DNA from: G965279355 sp965279355
GTDB lineage: Bacteria; Pseudomonadota; Alphaproteobacteria; CACIAM-22H2
Reading direction: 5' to 3'
DNA: 64,000 nucleotides
Assembly (NCBI GenBank): GCA_965279355.1
Contig: OZ257155.1
Coordinates: 3,286,001 to 3,350,000 of the forward strand
Shown here: positions 25,622 to 33,451 of the stretch, in pieces
Position numbering within the stretch: the stretch's first letter is position 1
Layout of the letters: each line of letters opens with the position of its first letter
The notes under the pieces: generated by a model
Database searches by the model: none
Told to the model about the DNA's origin: nothing
What the model saw: only the letters and a program-made list of their open reading frames with translations
Position numbers and translations under genes: made by a program

Positions 25622-26077
25622 TCAGGCGGCTTCGCCGGCCTTCGGCTTGACCTTCACGAAGGCTTGGGCGCAGTGCTCGGCACAGTACGGCTTTCCGACC
25701 AAAGCGCGCTCGGTGCAGAACTTGAAATCCGCATCGCCCGGATGGCCGGTCGGCCATTTGCAGGCGTTGTTGGAGAGCTCGCCGGTCCAGCGCTGGGGCT
25801 GGGGGGCGGGCCGGGGTGTCGCTAGCGCGGTGCCGGGCATGGTCGGCCGGGCACGCTGGACGCGTGGGGCGCCGGGCAGCTTGGCCGCGGTGCGGAACAC
25901 CGCAGGGCGCGGGCCGGTGCGCTTGATAGGTGAGGGGCGGGCGGACAGGTGCAGACGATGCGCCTTGCCGACAACCGCGTTTTTGGAAATGCCAAGCCGC
26001 TTGCCGATCTCCGATGTGGTGAGGCCTTCGCCCCACAGACGGGTCAGCTCGGTAATCTGTTCCGGGGTCCAATCCAT
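25622..26077 (-). CDS. gcrA: GcrA cell-cycle regulator
   Basis: 151 aa. The N-terminus MDWTPEQITELTRLWGEGLT, then IGKRLGISKNAVVGKAHRLH, is the GcrA helix-turn-helix; the C-terminal cysteine/histidine part (CKWPTGHPGD, KFCTERALVGKPYCAEHC) is also conserved. GcrA binds sigma-70 and GANTC promoters methylated by CcrM to run the S-phase programme. It is restricted to alphaproteobacteria and therefore classifies the window. A DnaA box lies 26 bp upstream of the start. Confidence 0.95.
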   Translation of the reverse strand: MDWTPEQITELTRLWGEGLTTSEIGKRLGISKNAVVGKAHRLHLSARPSPIKRTGPRPAVFRTAAKLPGAPRVQRARPTMPGTALATPRPAPQPQRWTGELSNNACKWPTGHPGDADFKFCTERALVGKPYCAEHCAQAFVKVKPKAGEAA

Positions 26078-26398
26078 CGCTCACTCCCGATTGTCAACAG
26101 GTTGTGGATAACTCACCAAAACCTACCATCCATAGTGGATGTGGGTCCCAAGAGAGTCAAGTCTTCCTATTCGACCAACCGGCCCCAAGCGGCCTTGCCC
26201 CGTCGGCAGATTCTCAAAAACACACAAAAGATGAGCGAACTGAGCGAACTGCCGGACGCGCCGACTTTAACCGCGCGATGGTTGATGAATCGTTGCTGCG
26301 TCGCAATGAATGGGGTAATTCGTCCGACATCGTTCGCTGGCTGCGCATCGCCGCATTCTCGGGCGTCATTCAAGTTCACTCCAACACAGTCGGCGGCG
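26078..26398. other. 321-bp divergent intergenic region gcrA / corA
   Basis: No gene. It holds a DnaA box (26103-26111), a short CATCC/GGATG dyad about 26127-26141, GANTC sites at 26154-26158 and 26209-26213, and a tandem 9-mer TGAGCGAAC x2 at 26232-26249 that recurs at 57779-57796. An open frame runs through into corA but the first 50 residues look non-coding. Confidence 0.6.
26103..26160 (-). promoter_or_regulatory. gcrA control region: DnaA box and GANTC in a -35-like element
   Basis: TGTGGATAA at 26103-26111 is an exact reverse complement of the DnaA consensus TTATCCACA. On the minus strand TTGACTC (26154-26160) resembles a -35 element and contains the CcrM site GACTC. In Caulobacter DnaA promotes gcrA transcription, so both elements fit cell-cycle control. 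Confidence 0.5.
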
Positions 26399-27403
26399 AT
26401 GATTTACGCCTTCGTGCCGCATAACGGGACCGTGGACCGGCTTGAGATCGCCGGGCATATCCCGATTCCGGATAACGCACTGTGGTACGACCTTTACGAT
26501 CCGACGCCGGACGAGCGCATGCGCGTGGACGCAGCACTCGGTCTGCAGCTGCCGTCGCGCGAAGAGATGGCGGAGATCGAACCCTCCAGCCGCTTCTATA
26601 CCGAGAACGACGCCACCTACATGACGGCGACGATCATGGCGCAGGCGGACACGCCGTTCCCCGTCGCAGAGCCGTTCACCTTCGTGCTGACGCGCCGTTC
26701 GCTGCTGACCCTGCGCTATACCAACCCGCGCCCGATCGCGAGCTGCGTGCAGCGCCTGATGCGCGGCGCCGGCACGCGGACCGCGCATGACGTGCTGATC
26801 AGCCTGGCCGAGGCGTTTGTCGATCGCATCGCCGACATTCTGGAGAAGGTGGCCCTCGATCTCGATGCGCAGTCGCGCATCATCTTCGGCGCCAATGCCT
26901 CGATGACCCGCGGGCGCGGCACCGAAGCCAATCTGCAGGAGGTGATCCGCTCGCTCGGCCTGAACGAAGACCTCGCGACCAGCGCGCGAGAGAGCATCCT
27001 GAGCCTGACCCGGCTGCTCAGTTTCTACGCCTCCACCATCGATACCGGCCTCCCTGAAACCGTCACCAAGCGCGATGTGAAGGACCAGAAAACCCGCGTC
27101 AAGACGCTGGCCCGCGACATGACGTCGCTTGGCGAGCATGCCGCGTTCGAGCTGAACAAGGTGAGCTTCCTGCTGAACGCCACGCTGGGTGTCATCAACA
27201 TCGAGCAGAACCGCATTATCAAGCTGTTCTCGGTGGCCGCGGTCGTCTTTCTGCCGCCGACGCTGGTCGCCAGCATCTACGGCATGAACTTCCAGCACAT
27301 GCCGGAGCTTGAATGGACTGTCGGCTATCCGCTGGCGCTGATGATCATGGTGGCCTCCGCCGTCGGTCCCTATATGTTTTTCAAGCGCAAAGGCTGGTTC
27401 TGA
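26399..27403 (+). CDS. corA: CorA-family magnesium transporter
   Basis: 334 aa. Signature YGMNF in ASIYGMNFQHMPELEW between the two C-terminal transmembrane helices (LFSVAAVVFLPPTLVASI and LALMIMVASAVGPYMFF). The long N-terminal part is the cytoplasmic funnel. It takes up Mg2+ or another divalent ion. ATG 26399 starts MIYAFVPHNG, the usual beginning for this subgroup; upstream in-frame ATGs would add unrelated sequence. The stop overlaps the next gene's ATG (TGATG). Confidence 0.93.
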   Translation: MIYAFVPHNGTVDRLEIAGHIPIPDNALWYDLYDPTPDERMRVDAALGLQLPSREEMAEIEPSSRFYTENDATYMTATIMAQADTPFPVAEPFTFVLTRRSLLTLRYTNPRPIASCVQRLMRGAGTRTAHDVLISLAEAFVDRIADILEKVALDLDAQSRIIFGANASMTRGRGTEANLQEVIRSLGLNEDLATSARESILSLTRLLSFYASTIDTGLPETVTKRDVKDQKTRVKTLARDMTSLGEHAAFELNKVSFLLNATLGVINIEQNRIIKLFSVAAVVFLPPTLVASIYGMNFQHMPELEWTVGYPLALMIMVASAVGPYMFFKRKGWF

Positions 27404-28083
27404 TGCCGCGCGGGCTCGTCGCGGCTCTGCTCTTTCTCGTCGCGGGTTCACCATCGGCTGCGCTTGCCGCCGGCGGCGCCTATGCGGTCGACGATTCCGA
27501 CACCAATCCTCCCGGCGACTGCAAAATCGACGCCTGGGGTTCGGCCGCCGATAACCGCGACCGCGCGCTGGTCGTATCGCCGGCCTGCACGTTGACCGCC
27601 TTGCCGACTGTCGAATGGGCGGCTGAATTTCGCCGTGCGAGAGATGCCGGCGCGATGTCGACGGAAGTCGCGGCCAAGGCAAAAGCCGGCCTTCTGCCGC
27701 TCGATCAACATGGCGTCGGCGTGGCGTTGGCGGGCCGGATCGGCTACGCGGCGCAGCAACACCGAATCGGCAACGTCTCGATGAATGTCCCGGTGTCGTT
27801 CAAGCCCGTCGATGACGTGAAACTGAACGTGAATGCGGGACTGCTGCGCGACGAGCTGCGCGAGCAGAACTTCCGCACCTGGGGCGCCGGCGCCGAATGG
27901 GCGCTTTCATCGGTGACGCTGATCGGCGAAGTGTTCGGACAGACTCAGAGCCGTCCGCGCTGGCAGGCCGGGCCGCGCTTCGGTGTGCTGGATGGCGCGA
28001 TGGATATCGATGTGATCGCCGGTCGTAACATCACCGGCGCCCCCGCCAACTGGCTTACGCTGGGCTCGACGCTTCGCTTCTGA
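27403..28083 (+). CDS. secreted or outer-membrane protein of unknown function
   Basis: 226 aa. Signal peptide (LVAALLFLVAGSPSAALAA) then about 200 residues with alternating hydrophobic/polar strands and a C-terminal aromatic (STLRF), as in small beta-barrel porin-like proteins. A motif DDSDTNPPGDCKIDAWGS near the mature N-terminus is distinctive. I do not recognise a named family with certainty. It overlaps corA by 1 nt, so expression is coupled to the transporter. Confidence 0.7.
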   Translation: MPRGLVAALLFLVAGSPSAALAAGGAYAVDDSDTNPPGDCKIDAWGSAADNRDRALVVSPACTLTALPTVEWAAEFRRARDAGAMSTEVAAKAKAGLLPLDQHGVGVALAGRIGYAAQQHRIGNVSMNVPVSFKPVDDVKLNVNAGLLRDELREQNFRTWGAGAEWALSSVTLIGEVFGQTQSRPRWQAGPRFGVLDGAMDIDVIAGRNITGAPANWLTLGSTLRF

Positions 28084-28109
28084 TCGGCTTTCAGGCCGAG
28101 TTTCTTTCT
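28084..28109 (+). terminator. terminator after the corA operon
   Basis: TCGGC TTTCAG GCCGA immediately after the stop codon, followed by GTTTCTTTCT. Short stem but a T-rich tail. Confidence 0.5.
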
Positions 28110-28136
28110 AAGCGGCTGATAAATTGAAGATTTCCG

Positions 28137-28152
28137 TGTGACGCAGGTCACG
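28137..28152. promoter_or_regulatory. CRP-like binding site
   Basis: TGTGA CGCAGG TCACG at 28137-28152 matches the CRP consensus TGTGA-N6-TCACA at 9 of 10 arm positions. It lies 74 bp before the start of the small gene at 28226, a usual distance for an activator site. Confidence 0.45.
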
Positions 28153-28225
28153 GCGGAAACAACGCTTCCCTCGTATCCTGATGGTCATGGTGATCCACCG
28201 GATCGCCGCCTGCGAGGGACAGCCC

Positions 28226-28405
28226 ATGTACATCACCATCCGCGAAGAGAAGTCTGGCCGTTACGAACTGTTCCAGCCCGATCTGATCGAGGAACTGCAG
28301 ATCATGACGGAAACGGCCATGATCACCGGCTCGCCGACATCGCGTCCGGTTTCGGTGCTGGCATGGCTGCTGTCCACGGTCCGCGCCGCCACAACGCTGC
28401 ACTGA
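28226..28405 (+). CDS. small protein of unknown function, 59 aa
   Basis: Begins MYITIREEKSGRYEL and ends VLAWLLSTVRAATTLH; the C-terminal 17 residues could be an amphipathic or short membrane helix. GAGGGA lies 6 nt before ATG 28226, which favours it over an upstream in-frame ATG at 28181. A CRP-like site precedes it and a second small gene follows 28 nt later. No family recognised. Confidence 0.6.
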   Translation: MYITIREEKSGRYELFQPDLIEELQIMTETAMITGSPTSRPVSVLAWLLSTVRAATTLH

Positions 28406-28433
28406 ATTTCTGCTCTCTCTATGGAGGTGTCAG

Positions 28434-28619
28434 ATGGTTGCTTACGCGCAATTCAGGTCACGGTCGGGAAACCTGTTCGGCTCCAGCAGCGCCGAGGAAG
28501 CCCGCCTCATCGCGGCGACCGCGCACAAGCCGCGCTGGGAAAGCGTGGGGCCGGGCGGCGCCCGTCAGCCCTTCGCCCGCATGGTCCTCGACATCATGAC
28601 CTTCGGCGTCATCCGCTGA
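28434..28619 (+). CDS. small protein of unknown function, 61 aa
   Basis: Starts MVAYAQFRSRSGNLFGSSSA and ends ARMVLDIMTFGVIR. The ribosome-binding site is very strong: GGAGGTG 5 nt before ATG 28434. It is basic, probably soluble, with a hydrophobic last dozen residues like the preceding gene's product. It is probably cotranscribed with 28226-28405. No family recognised; converges on dctM 16 nt later. Confidence 0.6.
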   Translation: MVAYAQFRSRSGNLFGSSSAEEARLIAATAHKPRWESVGPGGARQPFARMVLDIMTFGVIR

Positions 28620-28635
28620 AGGCCCGGGACATTCG

Positions 28636-29943
28636 CTACTTGTCGATCATGCTGTCGGGAATGAACGTCGCGATCTCAGGGAAGACGATCAGGATCGCGA
28701 TGCCGACCATCATGGCGAACCAGAAGGGGAGAATGCCAATGAACATCTCGCTCATCGGCACTTCGGGCACCAGGCTCTTGATCACGAACACGTTGATGCC
28801 GACCGGCGGATCGATCAGTCCCATCTCAAGCACGACCACCATAATGACGCCGAACCAGATCAGGTCGTAGCCGAGCGTATTCATGATCGGGATCACCACC
28901 GGCAGGGTCAGCACCAGCATCGAAAAGCCTTCGAGGAAGGTGCCGAGCACCAGATAGACCAGCAAGATGATGATCAGAACGACGACGCGCGGGTATTCGA
29001 GACCGGAGACAGTGCTGGCGAGGTGCTCGGGCAGGCCGGATAGCGCCAGGAAGGGCCCGAAAACCTGGGCACCGATCAAAATCAAAAAGACCGTCGCCGT
29101 GGTCTTGACCGTCTCGACCAAGATCGACTTGTAATGCCCGCCGAGTGTTTTTTTCCACCACGCATAGAGTAACGCCAGGAACGCGCCGACCGCGGCCGCC
29201 TCGTTGACGGTGAAGATGCCGGAATAGAGGCCACCAATGGTGATTAGCACCACGGTCATCATCGGTCCGGCCTGGCCGGTCGCCTGCCGCCGTTCCTTCC
29301 ATGTCGCGCGCTTGCCGGCCGGACCGGCGTTCGGATACAGCCGCGTCCAGATCGCGATGGTGATCATGAAGATCGCGGTCAGCATAAGGCCCGGCAGGAT
29401 GCCGGCCAGCAGCAGCCGGCCGATCGACTGCTCGGTGAGAATTCCGTAGATGACGAAGGCCGTGCTGGGCGGGATCAGGATGCCGAGCGTGCCGCCGGCC
29501 GCGATCGTGCCGGTCGCCAGCTTGTGATCGTAATTGTAGCGCCGCATCTCCGGCAGGCAGACCTTGCCCATCGTGACTGCGGAGGCGACGCTGGAGCCCG
29601 AGACTGCGGCAAAGCCGGCGCAGGCGGCGATGGTGGCGGAAGCGAGCCCGCCGCGCCAGTGTCCGACCCACGCAAAGGCAGCGGCAAACAGGTCGCGCGC
29701 CATGCCGGAGACCGCAGCGGCATTACCCATGAGCACGAAGAGCGGAATGACGGCGAGGTCGTAGACCGACGCGTATTGATAGGGATAGGTGCCGAGCAGC
29801 GACAGCGCCGACGGAATGCCATTGAGCACGGCATAGCCGACGACGCCGACCAGCAACATCGCCGTTCCGATGGGCATGCGCAGCGCCAGCAGAAGAAGCA
29901 TGGCCAGAACGCCGGTCAGGCCAATTACATCGCCACTTGTCAT
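28636..29943 (-). CDS. dctM: TRAP transporter large permease (DctM)
   Basis: 435 aa, about 12 transmembrane helices. Conserved DctM stretches include GTLGILIPPSTAFVIYG, and FLEGFSMLVLTLPVVIPIM; DPPVGINVFVIKSL is the C-terminal helix-11 signature. It forms the sodium-driven transport channel for a carboxylate or related solute delivered by the DctP protein. DctQ is encoded 13 nt upstream. Confidence 0.95.
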   Translation of the reverse strand: MTSGDVIGLTGVLAMLLLLALRMPIGTAMLLVGVVGYAVLNGIPSALSLLGTYPYQYASVYDLAVIPLFVLMGNAAAVSGMARDLFAAAFAWVGHWRGGLASATIAACAGFAAVSGSSVASAVTMGKVCLPEMRRYNYDHKLATGTIAAGGTLGILIPPSTAFVIYGILTEQSIGRLLLAGILPGLMLTAIFMITIAIWTRLYPNAGPAGKRATWKERRQATGQAGPMMTVVLITIGGLYSGIFTVNEAAAVGAFLALLYAWWKKTLGGHYKSILVETVKTTATVFLILIGAQVFGPFLALSGLPEHLASTVSGLEYPRVVVLIIILLVYLVLGTFLEGFSMLVLTLPVVIPIMNTLGYDLIWFGVIMVVVLEMGLIDPPVGINVFVIKSLVPEVPMSEMFIGILPFWFAMMVGIAILIVFPEIATFIPDSMIDK

Positions 29944-29956
29944 CGGAGGTCGAGCC

Positions 29957-30475
29957 TTATTGTTGCTTCAACGAGGGGCGGCCGAGCGACCGGAAGCCCT
30001 GGATGGCCTGGATGAACAGGACAAGGGCGTAAAGCGCCGACCCTGCGGCGGTGATCAGGATGAAGGGGAAATGTGGCCAGCGCAGCATGTTGCTGAGCCG
30101 GTGCATGGTCTCGATCCCTTCCTTGAGGCTGTACCAGGCAATTGCCGCAAACAGGATCGCGCTGATCAGGGTCAGCAGCGGCGGAATCCAGCTCAGGCCG
30201 GGCTTCTCCAGCGGCTGCACAAAGATATCGACCGCGACATGGCCACCGGTCCAGCCGCAATAGGCCAGGCTGAGGAATACGATCGCCGCCATCATGAACT
30301 GGGTGAATTCCAGTGAAGAACGGAACGGCGAATTGAAAACGTAGCGCATGACCACGTCGGCGACCGTGTAGAAGGTCACCACCACCACGATCAAACCGGC
30401 GATGAGCGACAGAAGCCAGAGGACGCGCCCGAACGGGTCCTTGGGAGCCTCCGTCGGCCCTCCTAATTCTTCCAT
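29957..30475 (-). CDS. dctQ: TRAP transporter small permease (DctQ)
   Basis: 172 aa with four transmembrane helices; the second carries RYVFNSPFRSSLEFTQFMM, the conserved RYxFN...E motif of DctQ. It partners DctM in the inner membrane. The N-terminus is hydrophilic and proline-containing. The DctP gene is 110 nt upstream, separated by a strong hairpin. Confidence 0.93.
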   Translation of the reverse strand: MEELGGPTEAPKDPFGRVLWLLSLIAGLIVVVVTFYTVADVVMRYVFNSPFRSSLEFTQFMMAAIVFLSLAYCGWTGGHVAVDIFVQPLEKPGLSWIPPLLTLISAILFAAIAWYSLKEGIETMHRLSNMLRWPHFPFILITAAGSALYALVLFIQAIQGFRSLGRPSLKQQ

Positions 30476-30537
30476 TACGTCCCCCGAGCCTCGAATAGAA
30501 TAGACCGCCGCCTGAACAGCCTATGCCAGAATCCAAG

Positions 30538-30564
30538 CCGCCCGGTCCAGAGAGGACCGGGCGG
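30538..30564 (-). terminator. hairpin between dctP and dctQM
   Basis: CCGCCCGGTCC AGAGA GGACCGGGCGG, an 11-bp perfect stem 22 nt after the dctP stop. There is no strong U-run, so it may act as a partial terminator or 3' stabiliser that lets the binding protein be made in excess over the permease. Confidence 0.6.
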
Positions 30565-30585
30565 GATGACTATTGAAACCGAGTA

Positions 30586-31602
30586 CTAGCTCAGCAGGCT
30601 GTACGCGTTGACCAGACCGCGCCCCGGCAGGCCGGCCTTCTCGGCCTCGTCAGCCTTCTGGGTGATCAGCGGTTTGAATGCGTTCCGCCAGCGGGTCAGC
30701 TCGGCGGCCGATAGTTCGACGACTTCGCGGCTTTTCTTGGCGAGGGCGACCGCTTCGTGGTTCACGTCGTCATAGGCCTTGGCGCCCTGCAGGCTGAGGC
30801 CGAGACCGGTCGTGTCGTCGATGACCTTTTTCTGATCGGCCGGCAGCTTGGCATAGAGGTCTTTGTTCATCACAACCATGAAAGGCGAGCGGCCGAGCGG
30901 CGCGTTGGTGGTGAAATATTTCGCCACCTCGATCAGCTTGAAGTCGATCGCCGCCGACATCGGGATCATCGATGCGTCGATGGTGCCCCGCTCAAGCGAG
31001 TTGTAGATCTGCGTCACCGGCATATCGATCGGGATGGCGCCCAGCGCATCGAGCTGCGCCGATTGCGCCGCCGACGGTGTACGGATCTTCATGCCCTTGA
31101 GGTCTTCAAGTGTGCGGATCGGCTTGGAGCGGCTCATGAGGCTGGCCGAATCCGAATTCCACAGCATCAGCACCTTGGAATCCTTGAAGTCACGCGCCAG
31201 GAAGCGCTCGAAATGCGACCACAGTTTCTTGGTGCCGTCGTCGGCGCTGTTCGCCGTGCCCGGCAGCTCTGTGAGCGCCATCATCGGGAAATCCGCCGAG
31301 GTATAGCCGGGCAGCGAGAACGAAGCGTCGGTCACGCCCTGAACTGTCTGGCGGTAGAGCTGCGGCGGTGTGCCGCCGAGTTGCATGGACGGGAACAGGC
31401 GGACATTGATTTTGTTGCCGCTCTTCTGTCCCACCTCGGCGGCCCATGGCACTAGGACCTTGGCCCAGATGACATGGGTCGGCGGGACGAAACTATGGAG
31501 CTTGATCTCAGTCGCTGCCTGCGCCCATGTCCGCGACAGGGGTAAGCCGGCGAGAGCGGTGGCGCCCAGAGCGCCGGTCGCAAAAGTTCTGCGCGAAATC
31601 AT
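30586..31602 (-). CDS. dctP: TRAP transporter substrate-binding protein (DctP), Tat-exported
   Basis: 338 aa. The N-terminus ISRRTFATGALGATALAG is a twin-arginine signal (S-R-R-x-F) ending in AQA. The mature protein has the DctP core, including RTLEDLKGMKIRTPSAAQ and LERGTIDASMIPMSA. I chose ATG 31602: GGGAGGA is 6 nt upstream, while ATG 31608 touches the ribosome-binding site. It binds the solute for DctQM; no ligand evident. Confidence 0.92.
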   Translation of the reverse strand: MISRRTFATGALGATALAGLPLSRTWAQAATEIKLHSFVPPTHVIWAKVLVPWAAEVGQKSGNKINVRLFPSMQLGGTPPQLYRQTVQGVTDASFSLPGYTSADFPMMALTELPGTANSADDGTKKLWSHFERFLARDFKDSKVLMLWNSDSASLMSRSKPIRTLEDLKGMKIRTPSAAQSAQLDALGAIPIDMPVTQIYNSLERGTIDASMIPMSAAIDFKLIEVAKYFTTNAPLGRSPFMVVMNKDLYAKLPADQKKVIDDTTGLGLSLQGAKAYDDVNHEAVALAKKSREVVELSAAELTRWRNAFKPLITQKADEAEKAGLPGRGLVNAYSLLS

Positions 31603-31769
31603 GATCATTCCTCCCTATGGTTGTGGCGACGGTGAAATCCGTCTTATGCAATCGTTTGCTTGACGTCAGATGTAGGGGATCGCGGCAACGCCGTCAATTC
31701 CTCCGCTCAGCCTTGCCCACGACCTTCTCACGACCGTAGATTGCTAGATTCGAAAGAAATGGAGGCACC

Positions 31770-32381
31770 ATGAAACGACGGCTATTTGTCCTGGGCGCGG
31801 GCGGATTGATGACGGCAGGTCTTGTGCGACCGGCCGAGGCGCAGCTTATGGACCTCCTGACGGCGCCCAAGACGCTGATCGACCGCGCGATCGAGGCGCG
31901 CAGCATGTCCGATATCGCCAAGGATAACGAAGTTGTTATCAAGGTGAACAAGGTCATGGCCGATGTCGGGTCGGTCAAGGCGTCGACCGAGATCTACGAG
32001 CAGCGGCTGCTGGTTACGGGACTGTTCGATGACAAGGCGGTCTACGACAAATTCGAGAAGGGTGTTCGCGCGGTCACCGGTGTGAAGCGCCTGTACTGGC
32101 ACGTCACCTATCTGAGCAAGGCCGACCAGGAAGCGAAGAAAAAATCCGGCCAGTTCGTCGACTGGACCGATGTGCTGGCCATGGAAACAAAGGCGAAGGC
32201 ACGGCTTGTCGGCACCAAAGGGGTTGCCGATGTGAACTTCCGGGTGGCGATGGATTCGGCCGCGACAGTTTTTATCCTTGGGCGGGCCCGCTCGGCGGAT
32301 GAAAAGAAACTGGCCCTGGCCCGGGCGAAGGACGGCGAGGGCGTGAAGAAGGTTGTCGACTACATCGAAGTCAAAGCCTGA
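31770..32381 (+). CDS. periplasmic BON-domain protein
   Basis: 203 aa with a signal peptide (KRRLFVLGAGGLMTAG, PAEA). Two BON-like modules are visible: VKASTEIYEQRLLVTGLFDD and AKARLVGTKGVADVNFRVAM ... VFILGRARSADE. BON domains bind phospholipid or protein and are linked to osmotic and envelope stress. GGAGG 5 nt upstream of ATG. Confidence 0.8.
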   Translation: MKRRLFVLGAGGLMTAGLVRPAEAQLMDLLTAPKTLIDRAIEARSMSDIAKDNEVVIKVNKVMADVGSVKASTEIYEQRLLVTGLFDDKAVYDKFEKGVRAVTGVKRLYWHVTYLSKADQEAKKKSGQFVDWTDVLAMETKAKARLVGTKGVADVNFRVAMDSAATVFILGRARSADEKKLALARAKDGEGVKKVVDYIEVKA

Positions 32382-32486
32382 CCCTTCCACCTGCCGCCGC
32401 CCACGCCTGTAGCCCGCTGCGGCCCAGGGAACCCTTGGGCGGGAGCGCCGTTTTTCAGGGATAGCTCCCGGAACGGAGGTCTCTCT

Positions 32487-32570
32487 ATGGGACGCGGCCT
32501 TATTCTCTGGATGCTCGGCGTGCCAATTCCGGTGCTGCTCCTGATGTGGGCAGTGGGTTGGCTGAGCTAG
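32487..32570 (+). CDS. 27-aa single-helix membrane miniprotein
   Basis: ATG 32487 follows GGAGGT by 6 nt, a nearly ideal ribosome-binding site. The peptide starts MGRGLILWMLGVPIPVLLL and ends VGWLS: one transmembrane helix with a short basic N-terminus. An intrinsic terminator follows 47 nt after the stop, so it is a complete small transcription unit. Peptides beginning MGRGLLLWLLGVPIP occur in many proteobacteria; no function is known to me. Confidence 0.7.
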   Translation: MGRGLILWMLGVPIPVLLLMWAVGWLS

Positions 32571-32617
32571 CATTTTGACAGCTCCGAAGTCCGCCGTCGC
32601 GCGGGCTCCTCTGCGGA

Positions 32618-32652
32618 ATCGCCGGCCCCTTCGCGGGCCGGCGATTTTGTTT
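32618..32652 (+). terminator. strong intrinsic terminator
   Basis: ATCGCCGGCCC CTTCGC GGGCCGGCGAT, an 11-bp perfect stem followed by TTTGTTT. It ends the miniprotein transcript. Confidence 0.85.
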
Positions 32653-32704
32653 CTGGGGATGCCGGTCCGGTCTATTCTGGCCGCCAACCAAGGGGAGCGA
32701 CGCG

Positions 32705-33451
32705 ATGACGACGCGGATCTGGGACCGGTTCCTGACCGACATGGACAAGCAGGTGATCGCCGCCAGCGGCTGGCGGGCGCGGCAGGGTTTCGGCAGGCGC
32801 CCGGCGCTCATGGTCATCGACGTCAACTACGCGTTTGCCGGCGACCGGCCCGAGCCGATCCTGGAGAGCATCAAGCGCTGGCACACCTCCTGCGGCGAAG
32901 TGGCATGGAAGGCGATGCCTGTTATCCGCAAGCTGATCGACACCTGCCGCGGCAAGGGCATCCCGGTCATCTACACAACCGGCGGCAACCGCGAAGACAA
33001 GTGGGATGCCGGAAGCTGGCTATGGAAGAACAATCGCAATCGCGAAAATCCGCAGGTCAAGACGAACCTCGACGGCAACGAGATCGTTCCTGAGATCGCG
33101 CCGGAACCCCGGGACATCGTGATCCGCAAGCAGAAGCCGAGTGCGTTCCACGGCTCGCCGCTGCAGAGTTATCTGACGCTGCTGGGCTGCGACAGCCTGA
33201 TCGTGACCGGAACGACCACCAGCGGCTGCGTTCGCGCCACGGTGGTCGATGCTTTTTCAAACAATCTGCGGGTCACCACGGTTGAAGACGGGTGCTTCGA
33301 CCGCGCGGAAGCGTCGCATGCCATCGGCCTGCTCGACATGGACATGCGCTATTGCGATGTCATCGGGAGCGGCGAGGTGATGCAGTTTCTGGAAAAATAT
33401 CCGGAGGGGCAGTTCGATCTGCCGACGGGCAAAGGTGTCGCCGGCTACTGA
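32705..33451 (+). CDS. isochorismatase-family cysteine hydrolase
   Basis: 248 aa. Catalytic Asp in MVIDVNYAFAG, Lys in VIRKQKPSAFHGS, and Cys in VTGTTTSGCVRATVVDAFSN form the amidohydrolase triad. The layout with a long insertion resembles N-carbamoylsarcosine/maleamate amidohydrolases. Cytoplasmic. AGGGGAGCG precedes the ATG. Its stop overlaps the converging MFS gene by 7 nt. Confidence 0.9.
   Translation: MTTRIWDRFLTDMDKQVIAASGWRARQGFGRRPALMVIDVNYAFAGDRPEPILESIKRWHTSCGEVAWKAMPVIRKLIDTCRGKGIPVIYTTGGNREDKWDAGSWLWKNNRNRENPQVKTNLDGNEIVPEIAPEPRDIVIRKQKPSAFHGSPLQSYLTLLGCDSLIVTGTTTSGCVRATVVDAFSNNLRVTTVEDGCFDRAEASHAIGLLDMDMRYCDVIGSGEVMQFLEKYPEGQFDLPTGKGVAGY

Noticed and set aside
26231..26398. In-frame extension of corA from an ATG at 26231 (MSELSELPDAP...)
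   Set aside because: The added 56 residues resemble no CorA N-terminus and there is no ribosome-binding site; the usual start MIYAFVP is at 26399.
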